DNA from: Bacteroides ihuae
GTDB lineage: Bacteria; Bacteroidota; Bacteroidia; Bacteroidales; Bacteroidaceae
Length of the DNA stretch: 64,000 nucleotides
NCBI RefSeq assembly: GCF_900104585.1
Contig: NZ_FNVX01000006.1
Coordinates: forward strand, 1,302,001-1,366,000
Direction: 5' to 3'
Shown: piece after piece, positions 15,966-25,364 of the stretch
Numbering within the stretch: the stretch's first letter is position 1
Layout of the letters: each line of letters starts with the position of its first letter
Made by a program: the position numbers and the translations under genes
The notes under the pieces: generated by a model
The model's database searches: none
What the model was told of the DNA's origin: nothing
The model's input: the letters and a program-made list of their open reading frames with translations, nothing else

Positions 15966-16084
15966 ATAATATTTTGGATTTTCATATTCATTTTTCAACT
16001 GAAGTTGCTGCTTCATTTCTTCTAGCATATTGATACTTGATGAAAGAACTCTTGAAAGCTCTTAGTGAACAAGTTGGTCTCTGA

Positions 16085-16116
16085 TTGTGTTTTTCAGATA
16101 TAAATACATATATTTG
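16085..16116 (+). promoter_or_regulatory. promoter of the outer-membrane barrel gene
   Basis: TTG (16085-16087), a 21-bp spacer and TATATTTG (16109-16116), 27 bp before the ATG at 16144. Confidence 0.6.
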
Positions 16117-16143
16117 TCTCGAAATACTAATACGCAAAGACTT

Positions 16144-16785
16144 ATGAACAAATTATTTAGTGGTTTAATGATAACCGTATGTTTAGCTATGGTTGTACCT
16201 GCTCAAGCTCAAATTAAATTGGGAGTGAAGGGTGGTTTGAACTTGGCGTCAGCCTCACTTTCTGATGCTTGGAAGGATAAAGGGAATGCTGATAGTTATA
16301 CTGGTTTTTTTATAGGGCCGATGGTGGATGTCACGATTCCAATTATAGGTATAGGGATAGACGGAGCATTGATGTATTCACAAAAGGGAACAAAATTTTC
16401 TTATGAAGATGGCACTGTTTCTAAAAGTAAAACTTTTGAGCAGCAAGGTATTGAAATTCCAATCAACTTGAAGTATTCTGTTGGTTTGGGTAGCTTAGCT
16501 AGTCTGTATTTTGCTGCCGGTCCTAGCTTCTTTTTTAATATGAAGTCTGATGATAAACTAACTCTTAGTACCGGAGAAGCAGCCATTGATTATGAAAAAT
16601 CGGAAGTGGCTCTTAACTTAGGTGTTGGCGTTAAACTGATTAATCATCTGCAACTAGGCGTGAACTATAACATGGGCTTGACGGATTCTGCTAAGGCGAG
16701 TGTTGATGGCGGCGCTTTGGGCAGCTTAGATGGTGGTTCTTTTAAATCTAAAGTTTGGCAGGTTTCTGTCGCTTATCTTTTTTAA
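16144..16785 (+). CDS. outer-membrane beta-barrel protein (PorT/OmpA-like small barrel)
   Basis: A 213-residue secreted protein from MNKLFSGLMITVCLAMVVPA with a cleavable signal ending AQAQ. An upstream ATG at 16087 would add a charged leader and overlap the promoter, so I reject it. The mature part begins IKLGVKGGLNLASASL and continues as alternating amphipathic strands: YTGFFIGPMVDV, GIEIPINLKYSVGLG, LYFAAGPSFFFNM, VALNLGVGVKL and HLQLGVNYNMGL, ending KVWQVSVAYLF with a terminal Phe typical of barrel insertion signals. This is the common Bacteroidetes outer membrane protein beta-barrel domain. It has its own promoter and terminator, and its specific function is unknown. Confidence 0.85.
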   Translation: MNKLFSGLMITVCLAMVVPAQAQIKLGVKGGLNLASASLSDAWKDKGNADSYTGFFIGPMVDVTIPIIGIGIDGALMYSQKGTKFSYEDGTVSKSKTFEQQGIEIPINLKYSVGLGSLASLYFAAGPSFFFNMKSDDKLTLSTGEAAIDYEKSEVALNLGVGVKLINHLQLGVNYNMGLTDSAKASVDGGALGSLDGGSFKSKVWQVSVAYLF

Positions 16786-16812
16786 AGATTGATTTTTATA
16801 TTCTAATATAGA

Positions 16813-16842
16813 GGTTCTCCATTTTGTGGAGAGCCTTTTTTT
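16813..16842 (+). terminator. terminator of the barrel gene, overlapping the priA promoter region
   Basis: An 8-bp stem GGTTCTCC/GGAGAGCC (16813-16820 with 16828-16835) and T7, 27 nt after the barrel stop. The loop contains a TTTTG (16822-16826) that could act as the -33 element of the priA promoter. Confidence 0.8.
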
Positions 16843-16859
16843 GTATCTTTGTCCTCACG

Positions 16860-19319
16860 ATGAAAAAATATGTAGATGTCATCTTACCTTTGCCACTCCC
16901 CCGTAATTTTACTTATTCTCTTCCCGATGAAGGTTCGGACGAAGTAAAAGCCGGTTGCAGAGTGGTGGTTCCTTTCGGGCGAAAGAAGTATTATACCGCT
17001 ATTGTCTGCAATGTGCATTATTGTGCTCCTACGGAATATGAAGTGAAAGAGGTTTCGGCAGTGCTTGATGTCTCTCCCATACTTTTTCCTAAGCAGTTTA
17101 AGTTTTGGGAGTGGTTGGCCGATTATTATTTGTGTACGCAGGGAGATGTATATAAGGCTGCCTTACCTTCGGGACTGAAGTTGGAAAGTGAAACAGTGGT
17201 GGAGTATAATCCGGAGTTTGAAACAGTGGAGAGGTTGACGGATAAGGAACAATGCATTGTTGACTTACTCGTAAAAGAAAAGGAGCAAAGTGTAACCAAA
17301 CTAGAAAAAGATAGCGGTTTAAAAAATGTATTAGGAGTCGTGAAATCGTTGCTTGATAAAGGAGCTCTGTTTGTGAAAGAGGAGTTACGTCGCAATTATA
17401 AGCCCAAGACTGAGACGCGTGTTCATCTCACGGCTGAGGCTGCTAAGGAGGAAAGATTGAGAGAGTTATTTGATGAACTCTCTCGTGCTCCTAAGCAACT
17501 GGCTTTGCTGATGAAATACGTAGAACTCTCTGGTTTTATGGGGGAAAATACTTTGGAAGAGGTCTCTAAGAAAGAACTCTTACAGCAGGCGATAGTTTCA
17601 GTATCTGTTTTTAATGGGCTGGTAGAGAAACATATATTTGACGTGTATGAGTATGAAATCGGTCGTTTGGATAAAAAACAGCGTGGGGTAGTAGAACTAA
17701 ATCCGTTGAATGAATTTCAGGACCGGGCGCATGAAGATATCTTAGCTTGCTTTCAGCAAAAGAATGTTTGTTTGTTGCATGGAGTCACTTCCAGTGGCAA
17801 AACGGAAGTTTATATTCATCTCATTGCAGAAGCCATTCGTCAAGGAAAGCAGGTACTCTATTTATTGCCTGAAATAGCTTTGACTACTCAAATTACTGAG
17901 CGACTTAGACGTGTGTTTGGCTCGCGTTTGGGCATTTATCATTCGAAGTTTCCTGATGCGGAGAGAGTGGAAATTTGGCAGAAGCAACTCGGTGAGAACG
18001 ATTATGATATCATACTTGGTGTTCGATCTTCTATCTTTTTACCATTTAAGAATTTGGGATTGGTTATTGTCGATGAGGAACACGAAAATACTTATAAGCA
18101 ACAAGATCCTGCTCCTCGGTATAATGCTCGCAATGCAGCAATTGTTCTTGCTGCCATGTATGGAGCTAAAACTTTGCTGGGGACGGCTACCCCTTCTATT
18201 GAAACTTACCATAACGCAACGGTAGGTAAATATGGTTTGGTAGAACTCAAAGAACGGTATAAAGAGATTCAACTACCTGAAATAATTCCGGTGGATATAA
18301 AAGAACTTCATCGTAAGAAACGAATGTCGGGACCTTTCTCTCCTCTTCTGCTAACTTCTATCACTGAGGCTTTGGTTAAAAAAGAGCAAGTGATTCTTTT
18401 TCAGAATCGACGTGGGTTTGCCCCAATGGTAGAGTGTCGCACCTGCGGATGGGTGCCGAAATGCAAGAATTGTGATGTAAGTTTGACGTACCATAAAGGC
18501 CTGAATCAACTTACTTGTCATTACTGTGGCTACACGTATCAGTTGCCCCGCTCTTGTCCGGCTTGCGAAGGGGTTGAGCTGATGCATCGTGGTTTTGGAA
18601 CAGAAAAGATCGAAGACGATATAAAAACACTTTTTCCTGAAGCATCGGTGGCTCGTATGGATATGGATACTACTCGCACGAGAACTGCTTACGAGAAGAT
18701 TATTGCAGACTTTGAGGAAGGAAAGACGGATATTTTGATAGGTACTCAGATGGTATCCAAGGGATTGGATTTTGATCATGTGAGTGTGGTTGGAATATTA
18801 AATGCAGACACGATGCTAAATTACCCTGATTTTCGCTCTTACGAAAGAGCTTTTCAGCTAATGGCACAGGTGTCTGGACGTGCTGGGCGGAAACATAAAC
18901 GGGGTAAGGTAATACTTCAAACAAAGAGCATTGATCATTCTATCATAGAGCAGGTGATAGCTAACGATTATGAACAGATGGTAGAAGGACAGTTGGCCGA
19001 ACGTCAATTGTTTCAATACCCTCCTTATTATCGGTTGATTTATGTGTATATGAAGCATCGGAATTCCGATTCCTTAGAGTTAATGGCAAATGCAATGGGC
19101 GAGAAATTAAGAGTGATGTTTGGCTCCAGAGTTTTAGGACCTGATAAGCCTCCTGTAGCACGCATTCAAACGTTGTTTATTAAAAAAATCGTATTAAAAA
19201 TAGAACCTAATATTTCCATGGAACGTGTTCGTGAGTGTTTGCTTCGTGCGCAGAGCGAAATACTGCAAGATGAGCGTTTCAAATCGTTGATTATTTATTA
19301 TGATGTAGACCCTATGTAA
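16860..19319 (+). CDS. priA: primosomal protein N', replication-restart helicase PriA
   Basis: PriA recognises stalled forks and D-loops and reloads the replicative helicase. The start MKKYVDVILPLPLPRNFTY gives 819 residues. An in-frame ATG 12 codons upstream lies inside the terminator and -7 region, so I reject it. The N-terminal 3'-OH-binding domain is followed by the helicase core with Walker A LLHGVTSSGKTEVY, Walker B VIVDEEHENTYKQQD, the eight-cysteine zinc segment (from CRTCGWVPKCKNC through CHYCGY to CPACEG) and motif VI QVSGRAGR. A TATCTTTG -7 box ends 8 bp before the ATG, so the message may be almost leaderless. The phosphatase gene starts 4 bp after its stop. Confidence 0.96.
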   Translation: MKKYVDVILPLPLPRNFTYSLPDEGSDEVKAGCRVVVPFGRKKYYTAIVCNVHYCAPTEYEVKEVSAVLDVSPILFPKQFKFWEWLADYYLCTQGDVYKAALPSGLKLESETVVEYNPEFETVERLTDKEQCIVDLLVKEKEQSVTKLEKDSGLKNVLGVVKSLLDKGALFVKEELRRNYKPKTETRVHLTAEAAKEERLRELFDELSRAPKQLALLMKYVELSGFMGENTLEEVSKKELLQQAIVSVSVFNGLVEKHIFDVYEYEIGRLDKKQRGVVELNPLNEFQDRAHEDILACFQQKNVCLLHGVTSSGKTEVYIHLIAEAIRQGKQVLYLLPEIALTTQITERLRRVFGSRLGIYHSKFPDAERVEIWQKQLGENDYDIILGVRSSIFLPFKNLGLVIVDEEHENTYKQQDPAPRYNARNAAIVLAAMYGAKTLLGTATPSIETYHNATVGKYGLVELKERYKEIQLPEIIPVDIKELHRKKRMSGPFSPLLLTSITEALVKKEQVILFQNRRGFAPMVECRTCGWVPKCKNCDVSLTYHKGLNQLTCHYCGYTYQLPRSCPACEGVELMHRGFGTEKIEDDIKTLFPEASVARMDMDTTRTRTAYEKIIADFEEGKTDILIGTQMVSKGLDFDHVSVVGILNADTMLNYPDFRSYERAFQLMAQVSGRAGRKHKRGKVILQTKSIDHSIIEQVIANDYEQMVEGQLAERQLFQYPPYYRLIYVYMKHRNSDSLELMANAMGEKLRVMFGSRVLGPDKPPVARIQTLFIKKIVLKIEPNISMERVRECLLRAQSEILQDERFKSLIIYYDVDPM

Positions 19320-19323
19320 TTAT

Positions 19324-19797
19324 ATGAAGAAGAAAATACTTTTTGTTTGTTTGGGAAATATATGCCGTTCGCCGGCTGCCGAAGGAGTCATGCTCAGACT
19401 CTTAAAAGAGAAGAATTTTGAAGCTGAGTTTGAAATCGATTCTGCCGGGATACTAAGCTATCATGCCGGAGAATTGCCTGATTCTCGTATGAGAGCGCAT
19501 GCTGCTCGGAGAGGATACAGTTTAGTGCATCGCTCCAGGCAGGTTCGTACGGAGGATTTCTATGACTTCGATCTGATCATCGGAATGGACGATCGGAACA
19601 TGGATGATTTGCATGACCGCGCTCCATCCCCTGAAGAATGGACTAAGGTTCACCGAATGACAGACTATTGCATCAAGTTTCAAACAGACCATGTTCCCGA
19701 TCCCTATTACAGCGGGAGTGAAGGCTTTGAATATGTGCTCGATATTTTAGAAGATGCCTGTTCGGGACTGTTTACTTCTTTAACTCAGGATAGCTGA
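19324..19797 (+). CDS. low-molecular-weight protein-tyrosine phosphatase
   Basis: A 157-residue cysteine phosphatase. The P-loop CLGNICRS (Cys9 to Arg15) is at the N terminus after MKKKILFV, and the general-acid aspartate is in VPDPYYSGSEGFEYVL near the C terminus, as in the Wzb/Etp/YfkJ group. Substrates could be protein tyrosine or arginine phosphates and cannot be told from the sequence. It follows priA by 4 bp in the same direction. Its last 26 bp overlap the 3' end of the convergent 7TM-HD gene, so neither gene has space for a private terminator. Confidence 0.92.
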   Translation: MKKKILFVCLGNICRSPAAEGVMLRLLKEKNFEAEFEIDSAGILSYHAGELPDSRMRAHAARRGYSLVHRSRQVRTEDFYDFDLIIGMDDRNMDDLHDRAPSPEEWTKVHRMTDYCIKFQTDHVPDPYYSGSEGFEYVLDILEDACSGLFTSLTQDS

Positions 19798-21832
19798 TTC
19801 TGGTGTGATAGATTGTTCTTAGCTTCTCTTTGAATACGTCTTTGATGGTTGAAATATCCTTGAAGGTGATAGGGCATTCTTTGAAATATCCTTCGTCTAC
19901 TTGTGAATCAATTATTTTCTCAACAAGGTTGCTAATACTTTCTTCTGTGTATTCGGGCAAGCTTCGTGAAGCTGCTTCTACACCATCTGCCATCATCAAA
20001 ATAGCAGTCTCTTTCGAGAAGGGGTTTGGCCCGGGGTAAGTGAATAATTCCTCGTCCGGTTCCTCATTGGGGTGTTCGTTTTTCCATGATATATAAAAGA
20101 ATTTGGTTTTTCCTCTCCCGTGGTGGGTCGTGATAAAATCTCTTATGGCTTTGGGCAGATTATTTTTTTCAGCCAATCGCAAGCCATCCGTGACGTGGCT
20201 AATCACAATTTGTGCACTTTGCTCGTAACTTAACTTTTCATGAGGATTAATGCCGCTAGATTGATTCTCGGTAAAGAATGCCGGATTCTCCATCTTTCCA
20301 ATATCATGATACAAAGCACCGGTACGAACTAACTGACTTTTTGCATCAACACGTATCGCTGCCTCTGCTGCCAGATTGGCTACTTGCAGAGAGTGCTGAA
20401 AAGTGCCGGGTACTGTCTCAGATAATTTGCGTAATAAATGATTGTTTATATTTGAAAGTTCGACCAGCGTTACGTTGGAAGTAAAGCTGAATACTTTTTC
20501 AAATAGAAAGAGTAATGGATAGGTAAATAGTAGCAAGATTCCGTTGATAACGAAGTATGTGTACATGCTTGTATTCAGCTTTGATAGATCACTTTCTGTA
20601 ATCAGTTCAAAAGAGAAATAGAGAGCAACATATGTCAGGATCACTAGAAATGCTGTGCGGAACAGTTGAGAACGTTGTGATAATTCACGTAGACTATAAA
20701 TCGCGATCAATCCTGCCGTGAGTTGCAGCAGAATAAACTCATGAGGATAGCGCAATGTGATGGAGCAAGCTAATATGGTTATGACATGAGCAAGAAAGGC
20801 TGTTCGTGAATCAAGGAATATTCGAGTGATAACAGGAAGCATGGCATAAGGAATAACATACACACTGAAAATGTTATTCCTTATCATAAGTGCCGTAACG
20901 ACGCAATAGAAAATGATAAGAGAGAAGAGTAATGGAAGGCTACCCTTACGTTCATAGTAATCTTTTCTAAATAGTTCTAGATAAAGCATGAAGCATAGCA
21001 TTAGTATCCCGATGAATAGAATTTGTCCTCCAAGAATGACCTGCTTTTGCCCTATTGATTCACTTCTTTTGATAGATTCTTTCCGAAGAGAAGTAAGGAT
21101 GTTATACATTTTTTTATCTACGATTTCACCACGGTCAATGATTTTTTGTCCACTCTGCACAACTCCGTTTGCCCATGAATAATCATCTAAGATATCTTTC
21201 TTGGCTGTCTTTGTTCGTTGCTCATCAAACGATAGATTAGGTGATATATATTCATTGAGGGCACACCGGCGTAGCACCTCTTTCTTGTGATGTAACGTGT
21301 CGGCTGACAGCAGATATTCGTAAGCGCTTTTAACCGTAAATAGTCCTTTGGTGGGGCGCTGGTTAGCTAGCTTGCTATCTACGACCATGATGGAAGAAGT
21401 ATTGTCTTTTTGTATCTTCTTTATATCTTCAGTAGATACAATTCCCACTTTATACAGTTCGTCTATTGTTTTCTCTATGTGGTGGATGTAGTTTACAGAT
21501 GGAACTACTTTGTTTAAGTGTAGTTTAAAGTTCTCCTTTAACTTCTTTATTGCTTTTTTCTCTATCCCTTTATCTAATTGATAATAAGGTTGAAAGAATG
21601 CGAGTATGCTATCCTGTTCATGTTTTACAACAGCGTCGTCTTTATATATAGGGAAGTCGAATGTAGCCATTAACTGGCCATATTTCCATGGCTTATTGAT
21701 GTCAAATTGATAATTGAATGTCCCTTCGCGGGGTAGAAAGTAGACAATAAGAGCCACTGTGCCCATAAATATGAGTGCTTTATATAGCAGATCTTTATAC
21801 GGGAAGTGCTTCTTGGTCTTTAAATATTTCAT
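19772..21832 (-). CDS. 7TM-HD family protein (PgpH-like HD phosphohydrolase)
   Basis: A 686-residue membrane protein. One N-terminal transmembrane segment (LYKALIFMGTVALIVYFLP) precedes an extracytoplasmic 7TMR-HDED region (about 50-270). Seven further membrane segments follow (about 275-460), then a cytoplasmic HD domain (about 475-640) with TFQHSLQVANLAAEAA, GALYHDIGKMENP, HVTDGLRLAEK and LMMADGVEAASR. In Listeria the homologue PgpH hydrolyses c-di-AMP, so a second-messenger phosphodiesterase role is a fair inference. The gene overlaps the convergent phosphatase gene by 26 bp at its 3' end and starts 94 bp from the divergent gltX. Confidence 0.92.
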   Translation of the reverse strand: MKYLKTKKHFPYKDLLYKALIFMGTVALIVYFLPREGTFNYQFDINKPWKYGQLMATFDFPIYKDDAVVKHEQDSILAFFQPYYQLDKGIEKKAIKKLKENFKLHLNKVVPSVNYIHHIEKTIDELYKVGIVSTEDIKKIQKDNTSSIMVVDSKLANQRPTKGLFTVKSAYEYLLSADTLHHKKEVLRRCALNEYISPNLSFDEQRTKTAKKDILDDYSWANGVVQSGQKIIDRGEIVDKKMYNILTSLRKESIKRSESIGQKQVILGGQILFIGILMLCFMLYLELFRKDYYERKGSLPLLFSLIIFYCVVTALMIRNNIFSVYVIPYAMLPVITRIFLDSRTAFLAHVITILACSITLRYPHEFILLQLTAGLIAIYSLRELSQRSQLFRTAFLVILTYVALYFSFELITESDLSKLNTSMYTYFVINGILLLFTYPLLFLFEKVFSFTSNVTLVELSNINNHLLRKLSETVPGTFQHSLQVANLAAEAAIRVDAKSQLVRTGALYHDIGKMENPAFFTENQSSGINPHEKLSYEQSAQIVISHVTDGLRLAEKNNLPKAIRDFITTHHGRGKTKFFYISWKNEHPNEEPDEELFTYPGPNPFSKETAILMMADGVEAASRSLPEYTEESISNLVEKIIDSQVDEGYFKECPITFKDISTIKDVFKEKLRTIYHTRISYPELKK

Positions 21833-21926
21833 GTTCGTTGATTTTTTTGCGAAAAGTACAAAAAAAAACAGTAGTATCGAAAAAAAAGGCTTAATTTTGC
21901 TGTGATTTACTTATACAAAATTATTT

Positions 21927-23444
21927 ATGTCACAAAGAAAAGTAAGAGTCCGATTTGCTCCAAGCCCTACCGGAGCATTGCATATTGGGGGTGTGCGTAC
22001 TGCTTTATATAATTACCTTTTTGCCCGCAAACTTGGGGGTGATTTCATTTTTCGTATAGAAGATACAGATTCTAATAGGTTTGTTCCTGGTGCGGAAGAG
22101 TACATTTTGGAATCTTTTAGTTGGCTTGGAATTAAATTTGATGAAGGAGTTAGTTTTGGGGGTAACTATGGACCATACCGCCAATCTGAGCGACGTGAAA
22201 TATACAAAAAGTATGTACATCTTTTACTGGAAGCAGGAAAGGCTTATATTGCTTTTGATACACCGGATGAATTAGAGGCTAAGCGTGCTGAAATATCTAA
22301 CTTTCAATATGATGCTTCTACCCGTATGAGGATGACTAATTCGCTTACTCTATCCGAGGAAGAAGTAACGAATTTGATTGCTGAAGGTAAGCAGTATGTC
22401 GTACGCTTCAAAATAGAGCCTAATGAAGATATATGTGTGCATGACCTTATTCGTGGAGAAGTGGTGATTAATTCTTCTATCTTAGACGATAAGGTGCTAT
22501 ATAAATCTGCAGATGAATTGCCAACTTATCATTTAGCAAATATTGTGGACGATCATCTAATGGAAGTCTCGCATGTTATTCGTGGTGAAGAATGGCTACC
22601 TTCTGCTCCGCTGCATGTCTTGTTGTATCGTGCTTTCGGTTGGGCAGATACGATGCCTGCTTTTGCTCATCTCCCATTGTTACTTAAACCTGAAGGAAAT
22701 GGTAAACTGAGTAAACGCGATGGAGATCGTTTGGGCTTCCCTGTATTTCCACTTCAATGGAAGGATCCGAAGACTGCCGAAATTTCTTCAGGATATCGTG
22801 AAGCCGGTTACCTTCCTGAAGCAGTAATCAATTTTCTGGCATTGCTTGGATGGAATCCGGGAGATGACAAGGAACTCATGTCAATGCAAGAGTTGATAGA
22901 GTTATTTGATTTGAATCGTTGTAACAAGTCCGGAGCTAAATTTGATTATAAAAAAGCTGTTTGGTTTAATCATCAGTATATTCAGCAGAAGGACAATGAA
23001 GAGATTGCGCAATTATTTCTACCTATATTAGGAGAACATCATGTTGAGGCCTCTATTGAAAAAGTAGTGACAGTAGTTGGCATGATGAAAGAGCGGGTTA
23101 GCTTTATTCAGGAGCTGTGGGATGTGTGTCACTTTTTCTTTGTTGCTCCTACAGAATATGACGAAAAAACGGTTAAGAAACGCTGGAAAGAAGATTCTGC
23201 GAAGTGCATGATTGAATTGGCTGATGTCTTAGCTGGTATTGATGATTTTAGCATTGAAGGGCAAGAAAAGATTGTGATGGACTGGATTGCTGAGAAGGAA
23301 TATCATACGGGTAATATCATGAATGCTTTTCGATTGGCATTGGTGGGTGAAGGTAAAGGGCCACACATGTTTGATATCTCATGGGTTCTAGGTAAAGAAG
23401 AAACATTGTTGCGTATAAAGCGTGCAGTAGAAATATTGAAATAA
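21927..23444 (+). CDS. gltX: glutamyl-tRNA synthetase
   Basis: It charges tRNA-Glu with glutamate (class I synthetase). The 505-residue protein has the HIGH-type motif [20 protein letters not shown] near the start, the RIEDTD and RQSER substrate motifs, the [15 protein letters not shown] and HVIRGEEWL segments, and the KMSKS variant KLSKRDGD around residue 265. The C-terminal anticodon-binding domain follows. A TAATTTTG box at 21892-21899 sits 27 bp before the start, without a clear -33 element. kdtA follows after 7 bp, so the two are probably co-transcribed. Confidence 0.97.
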   Translation: MSQRKVRVRFAPSPTGALHIGGVRTALYNYLFARKLGGDFIFRIEDTDSNRFVPGAEEYILESFSWLGIKFDEGVSFGGNYGPYRQSERREIYKKYVHLLLEAGKAYIAFDTPDELEAKRAEISNFQYDASTRMRMTNSLTLSEEEVTNLIAEGKQYVVRFKIEPNEDICVHDLIRGEVVINSSILDDKVLYKSADELPTYHLANIVDDHLMEVSHVIRGEEWLPSAPLHVLLYRAFGWADTMPAFAHLPLLLKPEGNGKLSKRDGDRLGFPVFPLQWKDPKTAEISSGYREAGYLPEAVINFLALLGWNPGDDKELMSMQELIELFDLNRCNKSGAKFDYKKAVWFNHQYIQQKDNEEIAQLFLPILGEHHVEASIEKVVTVVGMMKERVSFIQELWDVCHFFFVAPTEYDEKTVKKRWKEDSAKCMIELADVLAGIDDFSIEGQEKIVMDWIAEKEYHTGNIMNAFRLALVGEGKGPHMFDISWVLGKEETLLRIKRAVEILK

Positions 23445-23451
23445 GGACACT

Positions 23452-24672
23452 ATGCTTTATGATCTCGCAATAGGCATTTATGACCTTTTGGTTCATATAA
23501 TGGCTCCTTTTAGCCGTAAGCCCCGGAAGATGATGAAGGGGCATTGGGTGGTGTATGAACTACTGAGGCAGCAAATGGAGAAAGATGCTCAATATATCTG
23601 GTTTCATGCTGCTTCGTTAGGTGAATTTGAGCAAGGGCGTCCTTTGATAGAGAAGATAAGGATGAAATATCCGGAGTATAAGATTCTACTCACTTTTTTT
23701 TCTCCATCAGGTTATGAGGTTCGTAAAAACTATCGTGGTGCAGATGTTGTTTGTTACTTGCCTTTCGATAAACCTCGTAATGTGAAGAAATTCCTGGATA
23801 TTGTTAATCCCAGCATGGCGTTCTTTATTAAGTATGAATTTTGGAAGAATTATCTTGATGAGTTAAATAAACGCCGGATTCCGGTTTATAGTGTATCTTC
23901 TATTTTTCGTAAAGATCAAGTGTTCTTTAAATGGTATGGCGGAACGTATCGCCATGTTTTGACTGATTTTGATCATCTTTTTGTGCAAAATGAGACTTCA
24001 AAACGTTTTTTGTCACGTATAGGTATCAACAAGGTGACAGTGGTAGGGGATACCCGCTTTGATCGCGTACTGCAAATTCGTGAAGAAGCCAAAGAATTAC
24101 CTTTGATTTCTAAATTTAAGGGAGAGTCATTTACGCTTGTAGCTGGTAGCTCATGGGGACCCGATGAAGACTTGTTTTTAGAGTATTTCAATAACCATCC
24201 GGAACTGAAGTTGATTATTGCACCGCATGTGATTGATGAGAACCATTTAGTGGAAATCATAAGTAAACTTAGACGGCCGTATGTGCGCTATACGCGTGCA
24301 GATGAAAAGAATGTGGAAAAAGCGGATTGTTTAATCATTGACTGTTTTGGACTTTTATCTTCCATTTATCGATATGGAGAAGTCGCTTATATTGGAGGGG
24401 GATTTGGCGTTGGAATTCATAATACGTTGGAAGCTGCTGTATATGGTATTCCTGTTGTGATTGGGCCTAAATATCAAAAATTTATGGAGGCAGTTCAACT
24501 CATTGATGCCAAAGGAGCATTTTCAATCAAAGATTATGATGAATTAAAAGCTTTATTTGATAGATTACTTGGCGACGAAATGTTCCTAAGAGAATCCGGT
24601 ACGAATGCAGGCTATTATGTAACAAGTAATGCAGGAGCAACGGATAAGATACTCTCAATGATCAACTTTTGA
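23452..24672 (+). CDS. waaA: 3-deoxy-D-manno-octulosonic acid transferase
   Basis: WaaA (KdtA) transfers Kdo from CMP-Kdo to lipid A precursors at the inner membrane, completing the base of the LPS core. The 406-residue protein has a short hydrophobic N terminus, the GT30 signature FHAASLGEFEQGRPLIEK with the catalytic glutamate, a central linker, VAGSSWGPDEDLFL and the sugar-nucleotide site YIGGGFGVGIHNTLEAAVYG. Length and order are standard. The gene lies directly behind gltX. A bidirectional hairpin follows before the convergent carbonic-anhydrase-like gene. Confidence 0.95.
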   Translation: MLYDLAIGIYDLLVHIMAPFSRKPRKMMKGHWVVYELLRQQMEKDAQYIWFHAASLGEFEQGRPLIEKIRMKYPEYKILLTFFSPSGYEVRKNYRGADVVCYLPFDKPRNVKKFLDIVNPSMAFFIKYEFWKNYLDELNKRRIPVYSVSSIFRKDQVFFKWYGGTYRHVLTDFDHLFVQNETSKRFLSRIGINKVTVVGDTRFDRVLQIREEAKELPLISKFKGESFTLVAGSSWGPDEDLFLEYFNNHPELKLIIAPHVIDENHLVEIISKLRRPYVRYTRADEKNVEKADCLIIDCFGLLSSIYRYGEVAYIGGGFGVGIHNTLEAAVYGIPVVIGPKYQKFMEAVQLIDAKGAFSIKDYDELKALFDRLLGDEMFLRESGTNAGYYVTSNAGATDKILSMINF

Positions 24673-24699
24673 ATTAGCCATTGTGTCCTATAGAATTTT

Positions 24700-24757
24700 A
24701 ATATCCCCGTTTTATCAGAGCTATAAAGCTGATCGATGAAACGAGGATATTTCTTTA
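24700..24757. terminator. bidirectional terminator between waaA and the gamma-CA gene
   Basis: Arms AATATCCCCGTTT (24700-24712) and AAACGAGGATATT (24739-24751) pair at 12 of 13 positions, with further pairing inside (ATCAG/CTGAT). A T-rich stretch follows on the plus strand. Confidence 0.75.
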
Positions 24758-24779
24758 ACTCTTTTCGAGAAGAACGGGG

Positions 24780-25292
24780 TTATTTGTACCAGTCTGAATA
24801 CATCAGATAGTTATGAGCTATTTTCTGATTTAATTCTTTTGCTTGCTCAGGATCTACCTTCTTAATGAATTTAGCAGGTACCCCACCCCAAATACTTCCG
24901 GGCTCAATAATTGTATTACTTAATACAAGTGAACCGGCAGCAACAATTGCTCCTTCACCAATTACTGCATGGTCTAATAGGGTTGATCCCATACCTATTA
25001 ATGCATAATCTTTTATTTTAGCTCCGTGTATAGTCACATTGTGTCCTACAGAGACGTAGTTACCTATCTCAATAGTTGACTTCTGGTATAATGTGTGTAG
25101 CACACTCCCATCTTGTATGTTGACTCCGTTGCCAATACTTATAGAGTTTACATCACCTCTAAGTACTGTACTAAACCAAATACTACAGTCACGTCCCATT
25201 TTTACATCACCAATGATGGTGGCATTATCTGCTAGAAAACAGTTGTCACCAAATTCAGGTGTAAATCCTCTTACTGATTTTATTAAAGCCAT
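24780..25292 (-). CDS. gamma-carbonic-anhydrase-like hexapeptide-repeat protein
   Basis: A 170-residue left-handed beta-helix protein from the start MALIKSVRGFTPEFGDN. A Met 24 codons upstream would add an unrelated Ile/Lys-rich leader. Hexapeptide turns are visible throughout (FLADNATIIGDVKMG, IGNGVNIQDGSVLH, IEIGNYVSVGHNVTIHG). Three histidines in SVLH, VGHN and TIHG match the zinc ligands of the YrdA/PaaY/CamH group. Members may have weak carbonic anhydrase activity or other roles, and the true substrate is uncertain. It follows the aminopeptidase gene by 72 bp in the same direction, so co-transcription is likely. Confidence 0.9.
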   Translation of the reverse strand: MALIKSVRGFTPEFGDNCFLADNATIIGDVKMGRDCSIWFSTVLRGDVNSISIGNGVNIQDGSVLHTLYQKSTIEIGNYVSVGHNVTIHGAKIKDYALIGMGSTLLDHAVIGEGAIVAAGSLVLSNTIIEPGSIWGGVPAKFIKKVDPEQAKELNQKIAHNYLMYSDWYK

Positions 25293-25364
25293 ATTAATTA
25301 TAATGTTTCTGATATATTTTATATTAAGAGAAGAATTTCTTTGTTTAACTATTAGAATTATCAC

